DNA from: an uncultured Alphaproteobacteria bacterium
GTDB lineage: Bacteria > Pseudomonadota > Alphaproteobacteria > HIMB59 > GCA-002718135
Direction of reading: 5' to 3'
Length of the DNA stretch: 64,000 bases
Assembly (NCBI GenBank): GCA_902597795.1
Contig: CACJZA010000001.1
Location: 1 to 64,000 of the forward strand
The notes beneath the pieces were generated by a model. The model saw nothing but the letters and a program-made list of their open reading frames with translations, was not told where the DNA came from and ran no database searches. Position 1 is the stretch's first letter. Each line of letters starts with the position of its first letter. The position numbers and the translations under genes are program-made. Positions 30,150 through 39,551 of the stretch are shown here, piece after piece.

Positions 30150-30679
30150 AATTATTTTATATAACTTTAATTTTTTTTATAAATATTATTTCTTCAAATT
30201 TAATTGCTCAAATAATTGTGGTGGTTAATGTACAAACCTTAATAGATCAAAATTCCAATTATATTGATGCAACTAAAGATATAGAGAGAAGTCAAAAAAA
30301 ATATTTAAAAATTTTTGAAGAAAAGGAAATTGAACTAAAAAAAATGTTAGAAGAAATTGAAAAATCTAAATTAATTCTTAATGAAAATGAGATTAATACT
30401 AAAATTGAAAATTATAATAATCAACTTAGTATTTTTTCTAATGATGTAGATGAATTTAATTTTCATTATCAAAATCAAATTATTGAAATGAGAGAAACTT
30501 TACTTAAAGAGATAATTATTTTATTAGAAAATTATGCTATGACAAATAATATTGATCTAATTTTAGATTCTACCAGCTACCTTATAGCTTCTAATTCAAT
30601 AGATATAACTGAGGATATTAAAAAACAATTAAATAATTTAAAAATTGTTTTGGAATATGAAAATTTTGAAAAAAATTAA
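30146..30679 (+). CDS. OmpH/Skp-family periplasmic chaperone
   Basis: This is a 177-residue protein with a hydrophobic N-terminal signal (LFYITLIFFINIISSNLIAQ), a short strand IIVVVNVQTLIDQ and long charged helices (about residues 45-120) that would form the coiled-coil tentacles of Skp. Sequence identity to characterised Skp is low by eye, but the IxVVNVQxL strand after the signal, the size and the place between bamA and lpxD all fit. It would escort unfolded outer-membrane proteins to BamA. The start is TTG, overlapping the bamA stop by 4 bases (TTGA). Confidence 0.85.
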   Translation: MKLFYITLIFFINIISSNLIAQIIVVVNVQTLIDQNSNYIDATKDIERSQKKYLKIFEEKEIELKKMLEEIEKSKLILNENEINTKIENYNNQLSIFSNDVDEFNFHYQNQIIEMRETLLKEIIILLENYAMTNNIDLILDSTSYLIASNSIDITEDIKKQLNNLKIVLEYENFEKN

Positions 30680-31652
30680 ATATATAGATATAAAGAATTT
30701 ATTAGAAAAGAATTCTTTGAAAGTTAATTCTTTAATATTAGATGATGAAATATTTGAATCAATTAAATCATTATATAATGCGAAAGAAAATGATTTATCT
30801 TTTTTTTCAAATCAAAAATATTTTAATAATTTAAAAAAAATTAGAGCTAAAGCATGTTTAATTGATAATCAATATATTGATTATTTACCAAAAAATTGCA
30901 AACCTATAATTGTAAGTGATACTTATTTAGCACTAGCTCTAATAACTAATCTTTTTAGTGATGATGAGCAAAAATCAAATGGTATTATTTCTGATTATTC
31001 AATAATTAGTTCTCAAAGTAAACTAAATAAAAATGTACAAATAAATTCTTTTTCAGTAATTAAAGATAATACTGAAATATGTGAAAATGTTTGTATTGGA
31101 TCTAACTCAACTATCGGGCCAAATGTATTAATAAATAAAAACGTAATTATAAATGATAATGTATCTATATCAAATTCGATAATTATGGAAAATTGTATTA
31201 TAAAATCAGGTGCAAAAATTGGTGGAACAGGTTTTGGTTTTGAAATGAAAACTAAACAAAAAATCTCTCATAATGGTAATGTGATAATTGGAAAAAATTC
31301 ATCAATAGGATCAAATACTACAATTGATAGAGCAGTTTTTGATAGTACTAGTATTGGGGAGTATTCAAATATAGATAATTTAGTTCAAGTTGCACACAAT
31401 GTAAATATTGGTAATTTTGCCGTTATTGCTGCTCAGGTAGGAATAGCCGGGAGTACAATTATAGGTAACCATGTAAAAATTGGAGGACAGGCCGGTATAT
31501 CGGGCCATCTAAAAATTGGTGATAATGTTACTATTGCTGCTAAAAGTGGTGTCACTAAAAATATTTCAGATAATATGATTGTTGCAGGTTTTCCTGCTAA
31601 GGATATTAGATTATGGAAAAAAGAAGTAATTAGAAATAGTTTAAAAAAATGA
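30657..31652 (+). CDS. lpxD: UDP-3-O-(3-hydroxyacyl)glucosamine N-acyltransferase
   Basis: This enzyme makes the third step of lipid A synthesis, adding an N-linked acyl chain from acyl-ACP. An N-terminal uridine-binding domain (to about residue 100) precedes a left-handed beta-helix of hexapeptide repeats. GGTGFGFEM, NTTIDRAVFDSTSIGEYS, LVQVAHNVNIGNFAVIAAQ (with the catalytic His) and IAGSTIIGNHVKIGGQAGIS are classic. The start is uncertain: ATG at 30657 (331 residues, overlapping the skp-like gene by 23 bases) or TTG at 30645. It overlaps fabZ by 4 bases. Confidence 0.95.
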   Translation: MKILKKIKYIDIKNLLEKNSLKVNSLILDDEIFESIKSLYNAKENDLSFFSNQKYFNNLKKIRAKACLIDNQYIDYLPKNCKPIIVSDTYLALALITNLFSDDEQKSNGIISDYSIISSQSKLNKNVQINSFSVIKDNTEICENVCIGSNSTIGPNVLINKNVIINDNVSISNSIIMENCIIKSGAKIGGTGFGFEMKTKQKISHNGNVIIGKNSSIGSNTTIDRAVFDSTSIGEYSNIDNLVQVAHNVNIGNFAVIAAQVGIAGSTIIGNHVKIGGQAGISGHLKIGDNVTIAAKSGVTKNISDNMIVAGFPAKDIRLWKKEVIRNSLKK

Positions 31653-32083
31653 AACTTAATCTAGAACAAATAAAAAAATTGATACCACATAGAGACCCCT
31701 TTTTATTTTTAGATAATTGTGAAATTATTGTGCCAGGTGAACACGGTAAAGCTGAAAAATTATTTACAAAAGACGAGAAATTTTTTGAAGGTCATTTCCC
31801 AAATAATCCAATAGTTCCAGGAGTAATAATTGTGGAAGCAATGGCCCAAACAGCTGGTGTTGTAGTTTCCTATAAACTTAAAGAATATAAAGAAAAATCA
31901 GTATTATTTATGAGTGTAAATAAAGCAAAATTTAGAAAACCTATTTTACCCAATGAAAGAGTATCATTTGAAGTAAAATTTTTAAATAGTGTAAGAGGTG
32001 TTTATAAATTTGAAGGTATCTGTTTCAAAGAAAATGTAAAAGTGAGTGAAGCTGAGTTTTCTGCAATGATCACATATAAGTAA
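31649..32083 (+). CDS. fabZ: 3-hydroxyacyl-ACP dehydratase FabZ
   Basis: This enzyme dehydrates 3-hydroxyacyl-ACP in fatty acid elongation, competing with LpxA and LpxD for the same substrate pool (144 residues). The hot-dog fold active site is seen in FFEGHFPNNPIVPGVIIVEA with His49 and Glu63. IPHRDPFLFLD near the N-terminus is the other family motif. Between lpxD and lpxA is the standard location. It is followed by a 59-base gap. Confidence 0.98.
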   Translation: MKLNLEQIKKLIPHRDPFLFLDNCEIIVPGEHGKAEKLFTKDEKFFEGHFPNNPIVPGVIIVEAMAQTAGVVVSYKLKEYKEKSVLFMSVNKAKFRKPILPNERVSFEVKFLNSVRGVYKFEGICFKENVKVSEAEFSAMITYK

Positions 32084-32119
32084 TAATTAGAAATATATTA
32101 TTTATTTAAACTTTGTTCA

Positions 32120-32125
32120 TATAAT
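32120..32125 (+). promoter_or_regulatory. Possible -10 element before lpxA
   Basis: A perfect TATAAT lies in the 59-base fabZ-lpxA gap, 18 bases before the lpxA ATG. No -35 hexamer is evident, and the gap is almost all A and T, so chance occurrence is quite possible. If real, it would make lpxA-lpxI-lpxB a sub-operon. The rest of the gap shows nothing else. Confidence 0.25.
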
Positions 32126-32142
32126 TTATTACATTTAAATAT

Positions 32143-32928
32143 ATGATACATTCAACAGCTGTAATTTCTCATAAAGCAGAAATACATAAAACCACAAATA
32201 TAGGCCCATTTTGCATTATAGGTGATGGTGTTAAAATTGGAAAAAATAACAAATTAACCTCAAATATTTCTATAACTGGCAATACTACAATAGAAGATAA
32301 TAATACTTTCTACCCATTTTGTTCAATTGGTTCTGATCCTCAAGATTTAAAATTTAATAATGAAAAATCTTATTTAAAAATTGGTAATTATAATAAATTT
32401 AGAGAAAATGTGACTGTTAATCCTGGTACATCAGGTGGAGGATTAAATACTATAATAGAAGATAATTGTCTATTTATGGTAGGTTCGCATATAGCTCATG
32501 ATTGTATAATCAAATCTAATGTTATTTTAGCAAATAATGCTACCTTAGCAGGCCATGTAGAAATAGACAATAATGCAATTATAGGTGGCAATTCAGCTAT
32601 TCATCAATTTGTTCGAATTGGTAAATATGCAATGATTGGAGGAATGAGTGGTGTAGAAAAAGACATCATTCCATATGGATTGTATACAGGAATAAGAGAA
32701 AATTTAAAAAGCTTAAACCTTATTGGTTTAAAAAGAAAAGGCTTAACATCTAATACAATCAATGAAATTAAAAATCTCATAAATATAATTTTTGATAAAA
32801 ATGATACAATTGAAAATAATGTTAAAAATAATTTAGTAGAAAGTTCTGAAATTTTAGAAATTAAGGAATTAATTGAATTTCTGAACTCAAATTCAAAAAG
32901 AGGTATTACCACTTTTGAAAATGACTAA
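32143..32928 (+). CDS. lpxA: UDP-N-acetylglucosamine acyltransferase
   Basis: This is the first step of lipid A synthesis (261 residues). It is a hexapeptide-repeat trimer: the catalytic His119 is in SHIAHDCIIKSNVILANNAT, and FRENVTVNPGTSGGG (about 87-100) and HQFVRIGKYAMIGGMSGVEK are substrate-site segments. A helical C-terminal domain follows residue 190. The ATG overlaps nothing, being preceded by the 59-base gap; the 3' end overlaps lpxI by 8 bases (ATGACTAA). Confidence 0.98.
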   Translation: MIHSTAVISHKAEIHKTTNIGPFCIIGDGVKIGKNNKLTSNISITGNTTIEDNNTFYPFCSIGSDPQDLKFNNEKSYLKIGNYNKFRENVTVNPGTSGGGLNTIIEDNCLFMVGSHIAHDCIIKSNVILANNATLAGHVEIDNNAIIGGNSAIHQFVRIGKYAMIGGMSGVEKDIIPYGLYTGIRENLKSLNLIGLKRKGLTSNTINEIKNLINIIFDKNDTIENNVKNNLVESSEILEIKELIEFLNSNSKRGITTFEND

Positions 32929-33733
32929 AATAGGAATAATTGCTGGGGATGGTAATTTACCTCTATATATTGGTAAATCACTATTGAGTAAAAATTACGA
33001 TGTTACATTTTTATCTTTAAATAATAAAAATAATAAATTTTATAATAAGCATCATGTTGTAGATTTAGATATCTTATCAGTAAAAAAAATCTTTAAAGTT
33101 TTAGATTCAAATAAAATAAAACATATAATATTTGCAGGAAGTATAAAAAGACCAGGGATTAAAGATTTAGGTTTTGATTTGCCAACATTGTTACTTGCAA
33201 AAAGTCTTTTATTAGAAAAAAAAGGAGATAACAATCTTTTAATTAGCTTGAAAAAATACTTTGAAACTAAAGGATATATTTTTTTTAATTGGACTAAATA
33301 TTGCAAGGAATTATTTTCAACTGAAATAAATTTAACTAAAATCAAGCCTTCTAAAAATGCAATCCTAAATTTAAAAAAAGCAAAATCAATATATCATATT
33401 TATAAAAAAATAGATGTTGGTCAGGCTATGATAATTCAAAATCAATTAGTTTTAGGATTAGAAGCTATAGAAGGTACAGATGAATTGTTAAAAAGATGCA
33501 AAGAATATAAAAGAAAAGATGATAATGGTGTGCTATTTAAATTTTCAAAACAAAATCAGAGTAATCTAATTGATATTCCTTTAATTGGCTTAGATACTAT
33601 GAAAAATTTAAAAAAATATAATTATGAAGGTGTATTTTTACAAAAAAATAAGTGTTTAATTTTAGATAAGAAAAAAATTATTGATTATGCTAGTCAAAAT
33701 AACTTATTTATCTCATCAGTCGATCTAAATTGA
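32921..33733 (+). CDS. lpxI: UDP-2,3-diacylglucosamine diphosphatase LpxI
   Basis: This enzyme cleaves UDP-2,3-diacylglucosamine to lipid X and UMP and replaces LpxH in many alphaproteobacteria. IGIIAGDGNLPLYIGKS at the N-terminus, FAGSIKRPGIKDLGFD, VGQAMIIQNQLVLGLEAIEG with TDELLKRC, and IPLIGLDTMKNL are the family (formerly DUF1009) motifs. The ATG at 32921 gives 270 residues and an 8-base overlap with lpxA; a TTG at 32915 would add two residues. Position between lpxA and lpxB strongly supports the role. Confidence 0.95.
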   Translation: MTKIGIIAGDGNLPLYIGKSLLSKNYDVTFLSLNNKNNKFYNKHHVVDLDILSVKKIFKVLDSNKIKHIIFAGSIKRPGIKDLGFDLPTLLLAKSLLLEKKGDNNLLISLKKYFETKGYIFFNWTKYCKELFSTEINLTKIKPSKNAILNLKKAKSIYHIYKKIDVGQAMIIQNQLVLGLEAIEGTDELLKRCKEYKRKDDNGVLFKFSKQNQSNLIDIPLIGLDTMKNLKKYNYEGVFLQKNKCLILDKKKIIDYASQNNLFISSVDLN

Positions 33734-34857
33734 AAAAAATAAAAATTTTTGTTTGTTGTACTGAACAATCTGGTGAAAATATTTGCTCAAATATTTTATC
33801 GAGAATGAATATAGATAAATACCAATTTGATGGAGTTTGTGGCAAACAATCTGAAAAATATATTTCTAATAAAATTTATGATTTATCAGAATTTAAATCA
33901 ATTGGGCTTTTTGAAATAATACTTTCAATTTCAAAATATTTGAAAATGATAAGAAGATTAAAAAACTATATTATTAAAAATGATTATGATTTAGTTTTAA
34001 CTATAGACTCACCAGATTTTAATTACAACCTTGTAAACCAATTAAGAAAATCAAATTATAAGAATAAAATAATTCATATAGTTGCCCCAACTGTATGGGC
34101 TTGGAGATCGTATAGGTCAAGGAAATTTGCAAATATTTTTGATGAAATTTTTCTATTATTCAATTTTGAAAAAAAATATTTCAATTTTGCTAATCTAAAT
34201 AAAACTTTTATTGGGCATCCAATTTTTCATATAAAAAGTAGGGAGAATAAAGGAAAATATAAGTACCTTTCTTTTTTACCAGGTAGTAGACAAAATGAAG
34301 TATTAAAACTTATAAAATATTTCAGTTATATTGAAAAATATATATCTAAGAATAATTTAAATTATAAAATATTTATTCCAACTTTGCCTCATCTTGCCTC
34401 TTTGATCAAAGAAAAAACTAAGCAATGGAAAACTGAGACTATAATTTCAACTGATATGAGTAAATTTGATGAATATTATCAAGATGTTTATATAAGTATA
34501 ACTTGCTCTGGTACTGCTTCTTTAGAAATTGCAAAAAGGAATATTCCTCAAATAGTAATCTATAAACTTAATTATTTCACAGAAATTTTAATCAAGCCTT
34601 TTGTAAGAGTGAAATATGCAAATCTTATAAATATTATAAGTAACCAAATGATTATTCCAGAAGTTATTAACTCAAATTTAAATGAAAAAAAGTTATTAAA
34701 TATTTTTCTAAATTTATTTAATGATAGAAAAAAACAAGAAATTCAAATTAACTCAATTAATATGTATCTTAAAGAAATTGTAAATGATTTTAGCCCTTAT
34801 GATGTGAGTGTTAATCGTATAAATAGGTTAATTAACCCTTCTTCCAAAGCCAATTAA
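33730..34857 (+). CDS. lpxB: Lipid-A-disaccharide synthase
   Basis: This peripheral inner-membrane glycosyltransferase joins lipid X and UDP-diacylglucosamine (375 residues, GT19 family). [15 protein letters not shown] is the N-terminal motif (usually AGExSGD). [38 protein letters not shown] (from about residue 183) and [10 protein letters not shown] are conserved. The start is TTG at 33730, overlapping lpxI by 4 bases. Its end overlaps the oppositely oriented gltA end by 26 bases. Confidence 0.96.
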   Translation: MKKIKIFVCCTEQSGENICSNILSRMNIDKYQFDGVCGKQSEKYISNKIYDLSEFKSIGLFEIILSISKYLKMIRRLKNYIIKNDYDLVLTIDSPDFNYNLVNQLRKSNYKNKIIHIVAPTVWAWRSYRSRKFANIFDEIFLLFNFEKKYFNFANLNKTFIGHPIFHIKSRENKGKYKYLSFLPGSRQNEVLKLIKYFSYIEKYISKNNLNYKIFIPTLPHLASLIKEKTKQWKTETIISTDMSKFDEYYQDVYISITCSGTASLEIAKRNIPQIVIYKLNYFTEILIKPFVRVKYANLINIISNQMIIPEVINSNLNEKKLLNIFLNLFNDRKKQEIQINSINMYLKEIVNDFSPYDVSVNRINRLINPSSKAN

Positions 34858-36190
34858 AAATTGATTTTTTTTCTCTAGAAGATTCAACTTGATAAGCTCT
34901 AGCTTTATAACCAGTGTATAATTGACGAGGTCTGCCAATTTTATTAATAGGATCTTCTATCATTTCTTTCCATTGTGATATCCATCCTACAGTTCTTCCT
35001 ATTGCAAATAGAACTGTAAACATGCTTGTTGGGAAACCTAATGCTTTTAGAATTATACCTGAATAGAAATCTACATTTGGGAATAATTTTTTACTAATAA
35101 AATATTCATCTTTCAGAGCTATTTTTTCTAATTCTATTGCAATTTTAAGCAATGGATCGTCTTGCATATTTAAATCTTCTAAAACCTCATGCGCACTTTC
35201 TTTCATCACAGTGGCTCTTGGATCATAGTTTTTATATACTCTATGCCCAAAACCCATTAATCTAAAAGAGTCATTTTTATCTTTGGCTTTATCTATAAAT
35301 TTTTGTATGTTTGATACATCACCAATCTCTTCTAACATTTTAATTACTGCTTCATTAGCTCCACCATGAGCTGGTCCCCATAAAGAAGCAATACCAGCAG
35401 CAATACAAGCGAAAGGATTTGCGCCAGAGGAACCTGCCAATCTTACTGTTGAAGTAGATGCATTTTGTTCATGATCAGCATGTAATGTAAAAAATCTATC
35501 CATTGCTCTAACAATTTTTGGGCTCACCTTATAATCTTCTGATGGCACAGAAAATGTCATGTATAAAAAATTTTCAGCATAAGAAAGATCATTTCTTGGA
35601 TAAACAAATGGTTGACCAATGGAATATTTATAAGCCATTGCACCTATTGTTGGAATTTTTGCTATTAATCTATGACAGGCAATCATTCTTTGATTTATGT
35701 CTGAAAAATCAGTACTGTCATGATAAAAGGCCGAAAGGGCACCTACAACACCTACCATAATTGCCATAGGGTGTGCATCTCTTCGAAAACCTCTGTATAA
35801 ATTTACTAATTGCTCATGCAACATTGTATGATTGGTTATTACATCTTTAAATTTCTGCTTGTCTTCAGGGGACGGTAATTCACCGTGTAGTAAAAGATAA
35901 CAAACTTCAAGAAATTCACTTTTTGAGGCTAAATCATGAATATCATATCCCCTATGACGTAAAATTCCTTTTTCACCATCTATGTAAGTTATTCCTGATT
36001 CACATGATGCAGTTGAAGTAAAACCTGGATCAAAAGTAAATAAACCTGTTTCTTGATAAAGTTTACGAATATCCAAAACATTTGGACCATCTTTACTTTC
36101 TATAAGAGGTAATTGATAGGATTTACCACTCTCATTGTTAAAAAGAGTAAACTGCTTATTGTTAACTTTTTTATCTTCGTAATCAGCCAT
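34832..36190 (-). CDS. gltA: Citrate synthase
   Basis: This is the entry enzyme of the TCA cycle, condensing acetyl-CoA and oxaloacetate (452 residues, hexameric type II form). The catalytic triad is intact: His275 (PAHGGANEA), His316 ([13 protein letters not shown]) and Asp374 (PNVDFYSG). A leader of about 60 residues includes [20 protein letters not shown]. It lies 2 bases after gltX on the minus strand, probably co-transcribed with it. Codon and base use are richer in G and C than the neighbouring lpx genes, as expected for a highly expressed gene. Confidence 0.98.
   Translation of the reverse strand: MADYEDKKVNNKQFTLFNNESGKSYQLPLIESKDGPNVLDIRKLYQETGLFTFDPGFTSTASCESGITYIDGEKGILRHRGYDIHDLASKSEFLEVCYLLLHGELPSPEDKQKFKDVITNHTMLHEQLVNLYRGFRRDAHPMAIMVGVVGALSAFYHDSTDFSDINQRMIACHRLIAKIPTIGAMAYKYSIGQPFVYPRNDLSYAENFLYMTFSVPSEDYKVSPKIVRAMDRFFTLHADHEQNASTSTVRLAGSSGANPFACIAAGIASLWGPAHGGANEAVIKMLEEIGDVSNIQKFIDKAKDKNDSFRLMGFGHRVYKNYDPRATVMKESAHEVLEDLNMQDDPLLKIAIELEKIALKDEYFISKKLFPNVDFYSGIILKALGFPTSMFTVLFAIGRTVGWISQWKEMIEDPINKIGRPRQLYTGYKARAYQVESSREKKSIFNWLWKKG
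34851..34872 (+). terminator. Weak candidate terminator after lpxB
   Basis: CAATT and AATTG form a 5-base-pair stem with an AAA loop, followed by A and eight T residues. It overlaps the last codons of lpxB and the convergent end of gltA. The stem is short and has a single G-C pair at its base, so efficiency is doubtful, but it is the only hairpin plus T-run at this convergent junction. Confidence 0.3.
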
Positions 36191-36192
36191 AT

Positions 36193-37593
36193 TTAATTGC
36201 CTCTATATTGATTTAATCTACCAATAGTATCTTTTTTACCTAATATTACAAAAATATCAGAAATTGAAGGCCCTTTATAGGAATTTATTAGTAAAAATCT
36301 TATCGGTTTACCCAAAACAGGGAATTTAATTTCATTATTCCTTAAAAAATCATTAATGACATTTTGAATATTATCTCTATTCCAATCATTTATTTCTCTA
36401 ATTAAATTTAAAAATTTTTTAAAAATACTATCAAATTCTGATGTCAGTTTTTTTGTCTTATTTATTTTATAATTTTCATCAAAATAAACTTTGATTGTAT
36501 CATTCAAATCACTTAGTTTTCTCATATCTTTTTTATAAACATCAAAAATATTTTTCATTTTTGTCTCATTTTTTTGCAGATATTTATTTAATTCAACATC
36601 ACTTTCACAAAAGTTTAAGAATTCTTCTATTCCGTTTTCTTTTCTTAAATAAAAATTATTAAAAAAATCTAATTTATCAAAACTGAATATACTAGATGAT
36701 TTAGATAAATTTGATATTTCAAAATTTTCAATTATTTCATCTAATTCAATAGTTTCTGATTTCTCTTTGTTGTTTGACCAACCCAAAAGTATAAGGTTAT
36801 TAATAATAGCATCTTTTAAATATCCATCATTTTTCAAATCTAATATATTAACTGCTCCATGTCTTTTTGATAATTTTGCACCATCTTCTCCATGAATAAG
36901 AGGGATATGAGCATATTGAGGTACATCCCAATTCATAAATTTATATATGTAGTATTGTCTAAAAGTATTAATAAAATGATCGTCACCTCTAATAATATAA
37001 TTGATTCCTAAATCATGATCATCAACTACTACAGATAACATATAAGTGGGTGATTGATCTTTTCTTAGTAAAATAAAATCATCTAACTCTAAGTTTGCTA
37101 CTGTTACGTCTCCTTGAATTGTATCTTTAATTTTTAAATTGCCTTCATCTGGTACATTTAATCTAATTACAAAACCTTCATTTCTACTTTGAATATCATT
37201 ATCATTTTTACATTCAGTACAAATTTTTTTAGAATAATTTTTATTTTCTTTAATTAACTTTCTTTGGTTTGCTATTTTTTCTTCAGAACATACACATTTA
37301 AAAGCTTGCTTTTTTTGAAGTAATTCTCTAGCAATTTCTTGATGCCTTGATAATCTTTTAGACTGAACTTGAATGTCCTCATCCCAATTAAGTCCAAGCC
37401 ATTTTAAAGAACTAGTTATGTTATCTGTGTATTCTTGTTTGGATCTTTCATGATCTGTATCTTCAATTCTCAAATAGAATTTAGATGATGCTGATTTCTT
37501 ACTTACAATATAATTAATCAGAGCCGTTCTAGCACCTCCAAGATGAAGATTGCCAGTAGGAGAGGGTGCAAATCGCGTTTTTAAAATAGTCAT
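36193..37593 (-). CDS. gltX: Glutamate--tRNA ligase
   Basis: This is a class I synthetase charging tRNA-Glu (466 residues). [19 protein letters not shown] holds the HIGH-type motif HLGG at 17-20, and KLSKR at 240-244 is the KMSKS-type loop. Cys100, Cys102, Cys125 and Cys128 (CVC and CTEC) form a probable zinc site in the stem-contact fold. The C-terminal anticodon domain is lysine- and asparagine-rich. In many alphaproteobacteria comEC lies between lexA and gltX; here only 19 bases separate them. Confidence 0.97.
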   Translation of the reverse strand: MTILKTRFAPSPTGNLHLGGARTALINYIVSKKSASSKFYLRIEDTDHERSKQEYTDNITSSLKWLGLNWDEDIQVQSKRLSRHQEIARELLQKKQAFKCVCSEEKIANQRKLIKENKNYSKKICTECKNDNDIQSRNEGFVIRLNVPDEGNLKIKDTIQGDVTVANLELDDFILLRKDQSPTYMLSVVVDDHDLGINYIIRGDDHFINTFRQYYIYKFMNWDVPQYAHIPLIHGEDGAKLSKRHGAVNILDLKNDGYLKDAIINNLILLGWSNNKEKSETIELDEIIENFEISNLSKSSSIFSFDKLDFFNNFYLRKENGIEEFLNFCESDVELNKYLQKNETKMKNIFDVYKKDMRKLSDLNDTIKVYFDENYKINKTKKLTSEFDSIFKKFLNLIREINDWNRDNIQNVINDFLRNNEIKFPVLGKPIRFLLINSYKGPSISDIFVILGKKDTIGRLNQYRGN

Positions 37594-37612
37594 CTTAAAT
37601 TAAGATAAACTA

Positions 37613-38239
37613 TTAATTATATTTTCTTATAATACCAGATAAAGTCCCTTGGACTTGGATTTCACCCGCTTCATATTCCTTTGTCTGAAAACTTTGATTA
37701 GCAGGAATTAACAAGACTTTGTTTCGATCAAATTTAATAGTTTTTAGAGTAACCTCATTATCTTGTGTAATAACAGCTGCAATCTTTCCATTTTCAACAT
37801 TATTTGTCTTTTTAATAACAGCAATATCACCGTCAAATATTCCTTTATCTATCATAGATAGACCTTTTACTTTTAATCCAAAATATTTAGCATTTGGTGA
37901 TGTCATCGAAGTGGGTATAGAAACAAATTCATCAGAATTTTCAATAGCTTCTATTGCTTCACCTGCGGCTATTGCACCAATTAATGGGATATTAATGCTA
38001 TTTGACAAAGAGTTTTCATCAGCAATATTATCTTTATTAATAATTTCCATTGCTCTTGCTTTGTGCTTTAATCTTTTAATAAAACCTCTTTCTTCTAGAC
38101 TAGTAATTAATCTGTGAATACCTGACTTTGATTTCAGATTAACTGCACTTTTCATTTCCTCAAAAGAAGGGGAGATTTCATTACTTAAAATGTAATTTTT
38201 TAAATAATCGTATAGCTCTTTTTGTTTTTTTGTAAGCAT
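37613..38239 (-). CDS. lexA: LexA repressor
   Basis: This is the SOS regulator (208 residues). An N-terminal winged helix (FEEMKSAVNLKSKSGIHRLI) binds DNA. The self-cleavage site is Ala92-Gly93 in IPLIGAIAAGEAIE; catalytic Ser128 (KVKGLSMID) and Lys166 (NEVTLKTIK) are present, so RecA-stimulated autoproteolysis should work. A LexA box of the alphaproteobacterial type lies immediately upstream. No Shine-Dalgarno is seen before the ATG at 38239, and the message may be leaderless or nearly so. This regulation implies single-gene or lexA-gltX-gltA transcription. Confidence 0.97.
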   Translation of the reverse strand: MLTKKQKELYDYLKNYILSNEISPSFEEMKSAVNLKSKSGIHRLITSLEERGFIKRLKHKARAMEIINKDNIADENSLSNSINIPLIGAIAAGEAIEAIENSDEFVSIPTSMTSPNAKYFGLKVKGLSMIDKGIFDGDIAVIKKTNNVENGKIAAVITQDNEVTLKTIKFDRNKVLLIPANQSFQTKEYEAGEIQVQGTLSGIIRKYN

Positions 38240-38244
38240 TTGCT

Positions 38245-38259
38245 GTTCTATATATGTTC
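38245..38259 (-). promoter_or_regulatory. LexA (SOS) box upstream of lexA
   Basis: Reading towards lexA the sequence is GAAC-ATATATA-GAAC, equal to GTTC-N7-GTTC on the other strand, the exact direct-repeat operator known for alphaproteobacterial LexA. It ends 5 bases before the lexA ATG. The 7-base spacer also contains a possible -10 (TATATA, 38249-38254) with TTGTTT 15 bases upstream, so LexA binding would cover the promoter. This indicates autoregulation. Confidence 0.85.
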
Positions 38260-38308
38260 TTTAAGATCAAAACAAGAACAAATATAAATATCTATATTTT
38301 TCAGTAAT

Positions 38309-38764
38309 TTAAATATTAGATTTACCACCTGTTTTCGAAACAAGATGTATATTTTGAATTTTAATTTTCTTATTTAAATATTTACACATGTCATAAATTG
38401 TCAGACAACTAATTGTAACGGCAGTCAATGCCTCCATTTCCACGCCAGTATATGCGTTTGTTTTTACTGTACTTTTCACAATAAAAATAAATTTTTTATC
38501 ATTTTTTATAACCTCAATATTTATGTGATTGATTGGAATATTATGACAAAGTGGTATTAATCTAGAAGTTTCTTTTGCCCCCATAATACCACCAATTATA
38601 GCAGTTTTTTCTAGGTTCCCTTTTTTTGTCTCAAATGATTTTATTTTTTTATATGTTTCTTTATCAAATTTAATTTCACCAGAGGCAACTGCTACTCTTT
38701 CTGTGATATCTTTATTTGATACATCAATTATATAAGGATTTCCTTTTTTATTAATATGACTCAT
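38309..38764 (-). CDS. moaC: Cyclic pyranopterin monophosphate synthase MoaC
   Basis: This enzyme makes cyclic pyranopterin monophosphate in molybdenum cofactor synthesis (151 residues). SNKDITERVAVASGEI, GGIMGAKETSRLIPLCHNIP and YTGVEMEALTAVTISCLTIY carry the catalytic lysine and substrate-binding residues; the end VSKTGGKS is typical. It overlaps trpC by 14 bases as the last gene of the trp run. The usual neighbour moeA is absent here, and no other Mo-cofactor gene is in the window. The 69-base gap to lexA holds the SOS promoter. Confidence 0.96.
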   Translation of the reverse strand: MSHINKKGNPYIIDVSNKDITERVAVASGEIKFDKETYKKIKSFETKKGNLEKTAIIGGIMGAKETSRLIPLCHNIPINHINIEVIKNDKKFIFIVKSTVKTNAYTGVEMEALTAVTISCLTIYDMCKYLNKKIKIQNIHLVSKTGGKSNI

Positions 38765-39551
38765 TTAAAAGTAATTCTCCAATTTTCTTTTCTTTATCTT
38801 TAGATTTTAACAAACTTTCTCCAATTAAAAAATTATATATTCCTGTAGAATTAAATATTTTAATGTCATCAGAATTTTTAATTCCACTCTCCGCAATTAA
38901 AATATAATCATTAGTTAAATTTTTATTCAAATTTATTGAGTTATTTAAATTAATTTCAAGACTTTTAAGGTTTCTATTGTTAATTCCAATTACAGGATAG
39001 TCTAATTTAATTGCTCTTTTAAGTTCTTCTTCATCATGAACCTCTATAATACAATCTAATTTTAGTTCATTGGCATAATTTATAAATTCTATTGCTTGAG
39101 CGTCTGATAATATTGATAAAATTAACAATATACAGTCTGCTTGATAAATCTTACTTTCTAAAATTTGATATTTATCAATAATAAAATCTTTTCTTAAAAT
39201 AGGTAAATTTGTTTTCTTTTTTACCAAGGATAAATGATCAATATTTCCTAAAAAATATTTACTTTCTGTTAAAATCGATAACGCTCCAATGCCAGATCTT
39301 TCATATAAAATAGCAATCTCTTCTGGTTTATAATCTGAAATTATTTCACCTGCACTTGGGCTTTGTTTTTTTACTTCGCCTATTATAAAATTTTTTTTAT
39401 TTTTTTGAGCTGAAAGTAATTTTTCTTTAAATTCACGTTTCTCTAATTTTGAGGAAATTAATTTTTCTAACGTTTTAAAAGAACATCTTTTCTTTGTTTC
39501 TTCTAATTCTTTAGATTTATCTTCACAAATTTTTTGAAGTATATTACTCAT
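38751..39551 (-). CDS. trpC: Indole-3-glycerol phosphate synthase
   Basis: This is a TIM-barrel enzyme of tryptophan synthesis, closing the indole ring (266 residues). EVKKQSPSAGEI carries the catalytic lysine, ILRKDFIIDKYQI the second lysine, CIIEVHDEEEL and INNRNLKSLEI the active-site Glu and Asn, and LIAESGIKNSDDI the phosphate loop. It is a monofunctional TrpC, not fused to TrpF. It overlaps trpD by 8 bases and moaC by 14. Confidence 0.97.
   Translation of the reverse strand: MSNILQKICEDKSKELEETKKRCSFKTLEKLISSKLEKREFKEKLLSAQKNKKNFIIGEVKKQSPSAGEIISDYKPEEIAILYERSGIGALSILTESKYFLGNIDHLSLVKKKTNLPILRKDFIIDKYQILESKIYQADCILLILSILSDAQAIEFINYANELKLDCIIEVHDEEELKRAIKLDYPVIGINNRNLKSLEINLNNSINLNKNLTNDYILIAESGIKNSDDIKIFNSTGIYNFLIGESLLKSKDKEKKIGELLLNESY

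Noticed and set aside
37719-38117. 132-codon plus-strand open frame inside lexA
   Set aside because: It is antisense to lexA, whose cleavage site and catalytic residues are intact; the hydrophobic translation is the mirror of LexA codons.
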